DNA of 64,000 bases from Acacia acuminata (taxonomy: Eukaryota > Streptophyta > Magnoliopsida > Fabales > Fabaceae): positions 806,001-870,000 of the forward strand of contig JAFJYI010000119.1 of the NCBI GenBank assembly GCA_019022655.1, given 5' to 3'. A model generated the notes under the pieces. That model was not told the DNA's origin, searched no databases, and saw nothing but the letters and a program-made list of their open reading frames with translations. Both the position numbers and the translations under genes were made by a program. The first letter of the stretch is position 1. Every line of letters begins with the position of its first letter. Positions 62,568 to 64,000 of this stretch are shown in pieces.

Positions 62568-63705
62568 GGGAAAATCCCATATAAAGCTACTTAAAATAGA
62601 AAAATTCTAAATCAGGTTGGTCAATTCAACAAATCATTTATTAAGTCATCAACCCAATTTAGGATTTTAAAATCTGTGTAAAATGACTTTAATGCCCATC
62701 CTCTAATTCTACTAGCCTTTCTTCTCTCCCCTCTTAAAAGAGTATTATTGCTTTATGACTTTATATAAAAGGATAATCAAGAATAATTCAAGTATGTCAT
62801 GTTCTAATAGTATCATTGATATCAATTAAATATATTTTAATTGAAAGTCAATTAATTGTATTAATGATAAAAAAAATAAATGTGAGATTATTTTTTTAAA
62901 AAAGATATTTTTTATTTTTATCGGGTGAGATAAAAAAAAAAAAAAAAAAAAAAAAAAGCATATCTCATGCCAACTTCACCCTTTGCAAAATTGAATTGAA
63001 ATAAAAGTCATTTTTACCAATATTAACCTAAACCGAGAATAATTTTCCTTGACACATAAATGTGAGTTTTTAGATAGTAATTTAGTTAATATTTCAATTT
63101 CAATTTTTTAATTATTTAATATAAATCCATAGTATTATTTATCTTTTTTAAAAAAGCGGCGTTTAAATTTCATATACTTCTATGGATATTTCAAAAAAAA
63201 AAAAAGATGTAAAATTAGCTTAAAGTTTCATAAAACGGTTTGCATCAATATAATTTTTTTTTTTTTTTTAAAAAAAAAAACCCTATATATATGTGTGTGA
63301 AATATATAGAAAAATTCATACTTAATTAATATATTTACTAAAATATGTCCTTTTTATAATGACATATATTACAAGTTTTCTTTAAAAAAATTGTTCATAT
63401 TAATAAAATAAACTCTTTGCTGAAAATATTATAGGTTTTTATTCTTATGATGATATACTTAATATATTTGAACGAATCATATTTTGTTGTATTAAAATTA
63501 ATTTTGATATATACATGGAAAACATAAGTGACGGAGTAATAAAAATCATTAATGAGGAGAGAGGAGAGGGATTAAAGTTATTTTACCCATATTTTAAAAT
63601 CCTAAATTGGGTTAATGACTCAATGAAAGATTTATTGAATTTACCAACCTGATTTAGAATTTTTCTATTTTAAGTAGCTTTATATGAGATTTTCCCTTAA
63701 AAGTT
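62558..63705. mobile_element. Mutator-like MITE with long terminal inverted repeats (about 1129 bp)
   Basis: The left end GGGAAAATCCCATATAAAGC (62568) and right end GCTTTATATGAGATTTTCCC (63696) are inverted, and the match continues for about 140 bp with few differences (to about 62710 and 63556). Long TIRs with GGGAAAA ends suggest a MULE derivative. The flanks TTAAAAACT and TTAAAAGTT agree at 7 of 9 positions, as a decayed 9-bp TSD. No transposase is encoded; the centre is A/T runs. Confidence 0.75.
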
Positions 63706-64000
63706 TTAAAAACTAACTATATTTTCCCAAAATTATTTCAATTATTAAAATCAACTTATAAATTTCTAAGTATATAAGAAAGAAATTAAAAATTATGAGA
63801 ACCATCTTACCAAATAAAAACTTTAGGGACTATTTTTTTGGGGAGGAAAAAAAGAGTATAAAGGGAAAATATAGTAATAAAATTATGGTAATTATTTGCG
63901 TTCCTTTTTTGTAGTTTTAACTTTTAATTTTGTAAGTGCCAGACCGCATTGTTTCCAATTTTATTTTCTTGTGTGTGTATCCTTTTATTAGAGTTATTAT
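63706..64000. other. AT-rich sequence at window end
   Basis: No feature seen. Confidence 0.6.

Overview
This is plant nuclear DNA, most likely from an eudicot; nothing seen narrows it further. The evidence is AT-rich sequence, spliced genes with GT-AG introns, an LRR-XII receptor kinase, a ribosomal protein gene with telo-box and site II promoter motifs, and many nested LTR retrotransposons, CACTA, hAT and Mutator-type elements. Three host loci are recognisable. A broken leucine-rich-repeat receptor kinase lies on the + strand (about 0.6-12.0 kb). A complete five-exon gene for ribosomal protein eL43 (RPL37A) lies on the + strand (52.0-54.1 kb). A complete three-exon gene for a membrane-anchored MORN-repeat protein lies on the - strand (57.0-61.6 kb).

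Layout. 0.6-12.0 kb: receptor-kinase exons, with an 8.3 kb intron filled by repeats (CTCATGAG array, Copia-type LTR, a perfect 168-bp palindrome) and a frameshift near the end of the kinase domain. 12.7-13.1 kb: CACTA fragment. 14.1-21.9 kb: three LTRs nested in one another, each with an exact 5-bp target-site duplication. 22.0-24.1 kb: degenerate repeat DNA. 24.1-37.6 kb: an Athila-type Ty3/gypsy element with both LTRs, a decayed gag and protease but no visible RT or integrase. It carries a Copia LTR (itself split by a Ty3-type element with a gag relic), a SIRE-like LTR and a hAT MITE. 37.7-45.85 kb: a Tekay/Del-like LTR on the - strand followed by its polypurine tract and a chromodomain relic, split by another SIRE-like LTR and a 3.3 kb CACTA element with captured exon-like segments. 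45.85-51.2 kb: a second CACTA end, mariner/Stowaway-like repeats, a - strand SIRE-like LTR fragment and a perfectly bounded hAT MITE. 51.4-61.9 kb: the gene-rich part. 62.6-63.7 kb: a Mutator-like element with about 140-bp inverted termini.

The host genes show no functional relation to each other. The strongest pattern is in the mobile DNA. Six LTR-bounded units have TSDs readable by eye. The SIRE-like LTRs carry dense arrays of short self-complementary motifs whose architecture is shared while the core differs from copy to copy (AACCTCGAGGTT, AAACCTCCAGGTTT, ACTCGAGTC/GACTCGAGCC, TGACTCAAGTCA, ATCACTCGAGTGAT). A similar CTCATGAG array occurs in the repeat inside the receptor-kinase intron. 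No tRNA, rRNA or CRISPR array was recognised. All homology statements are by eye; no search was run.
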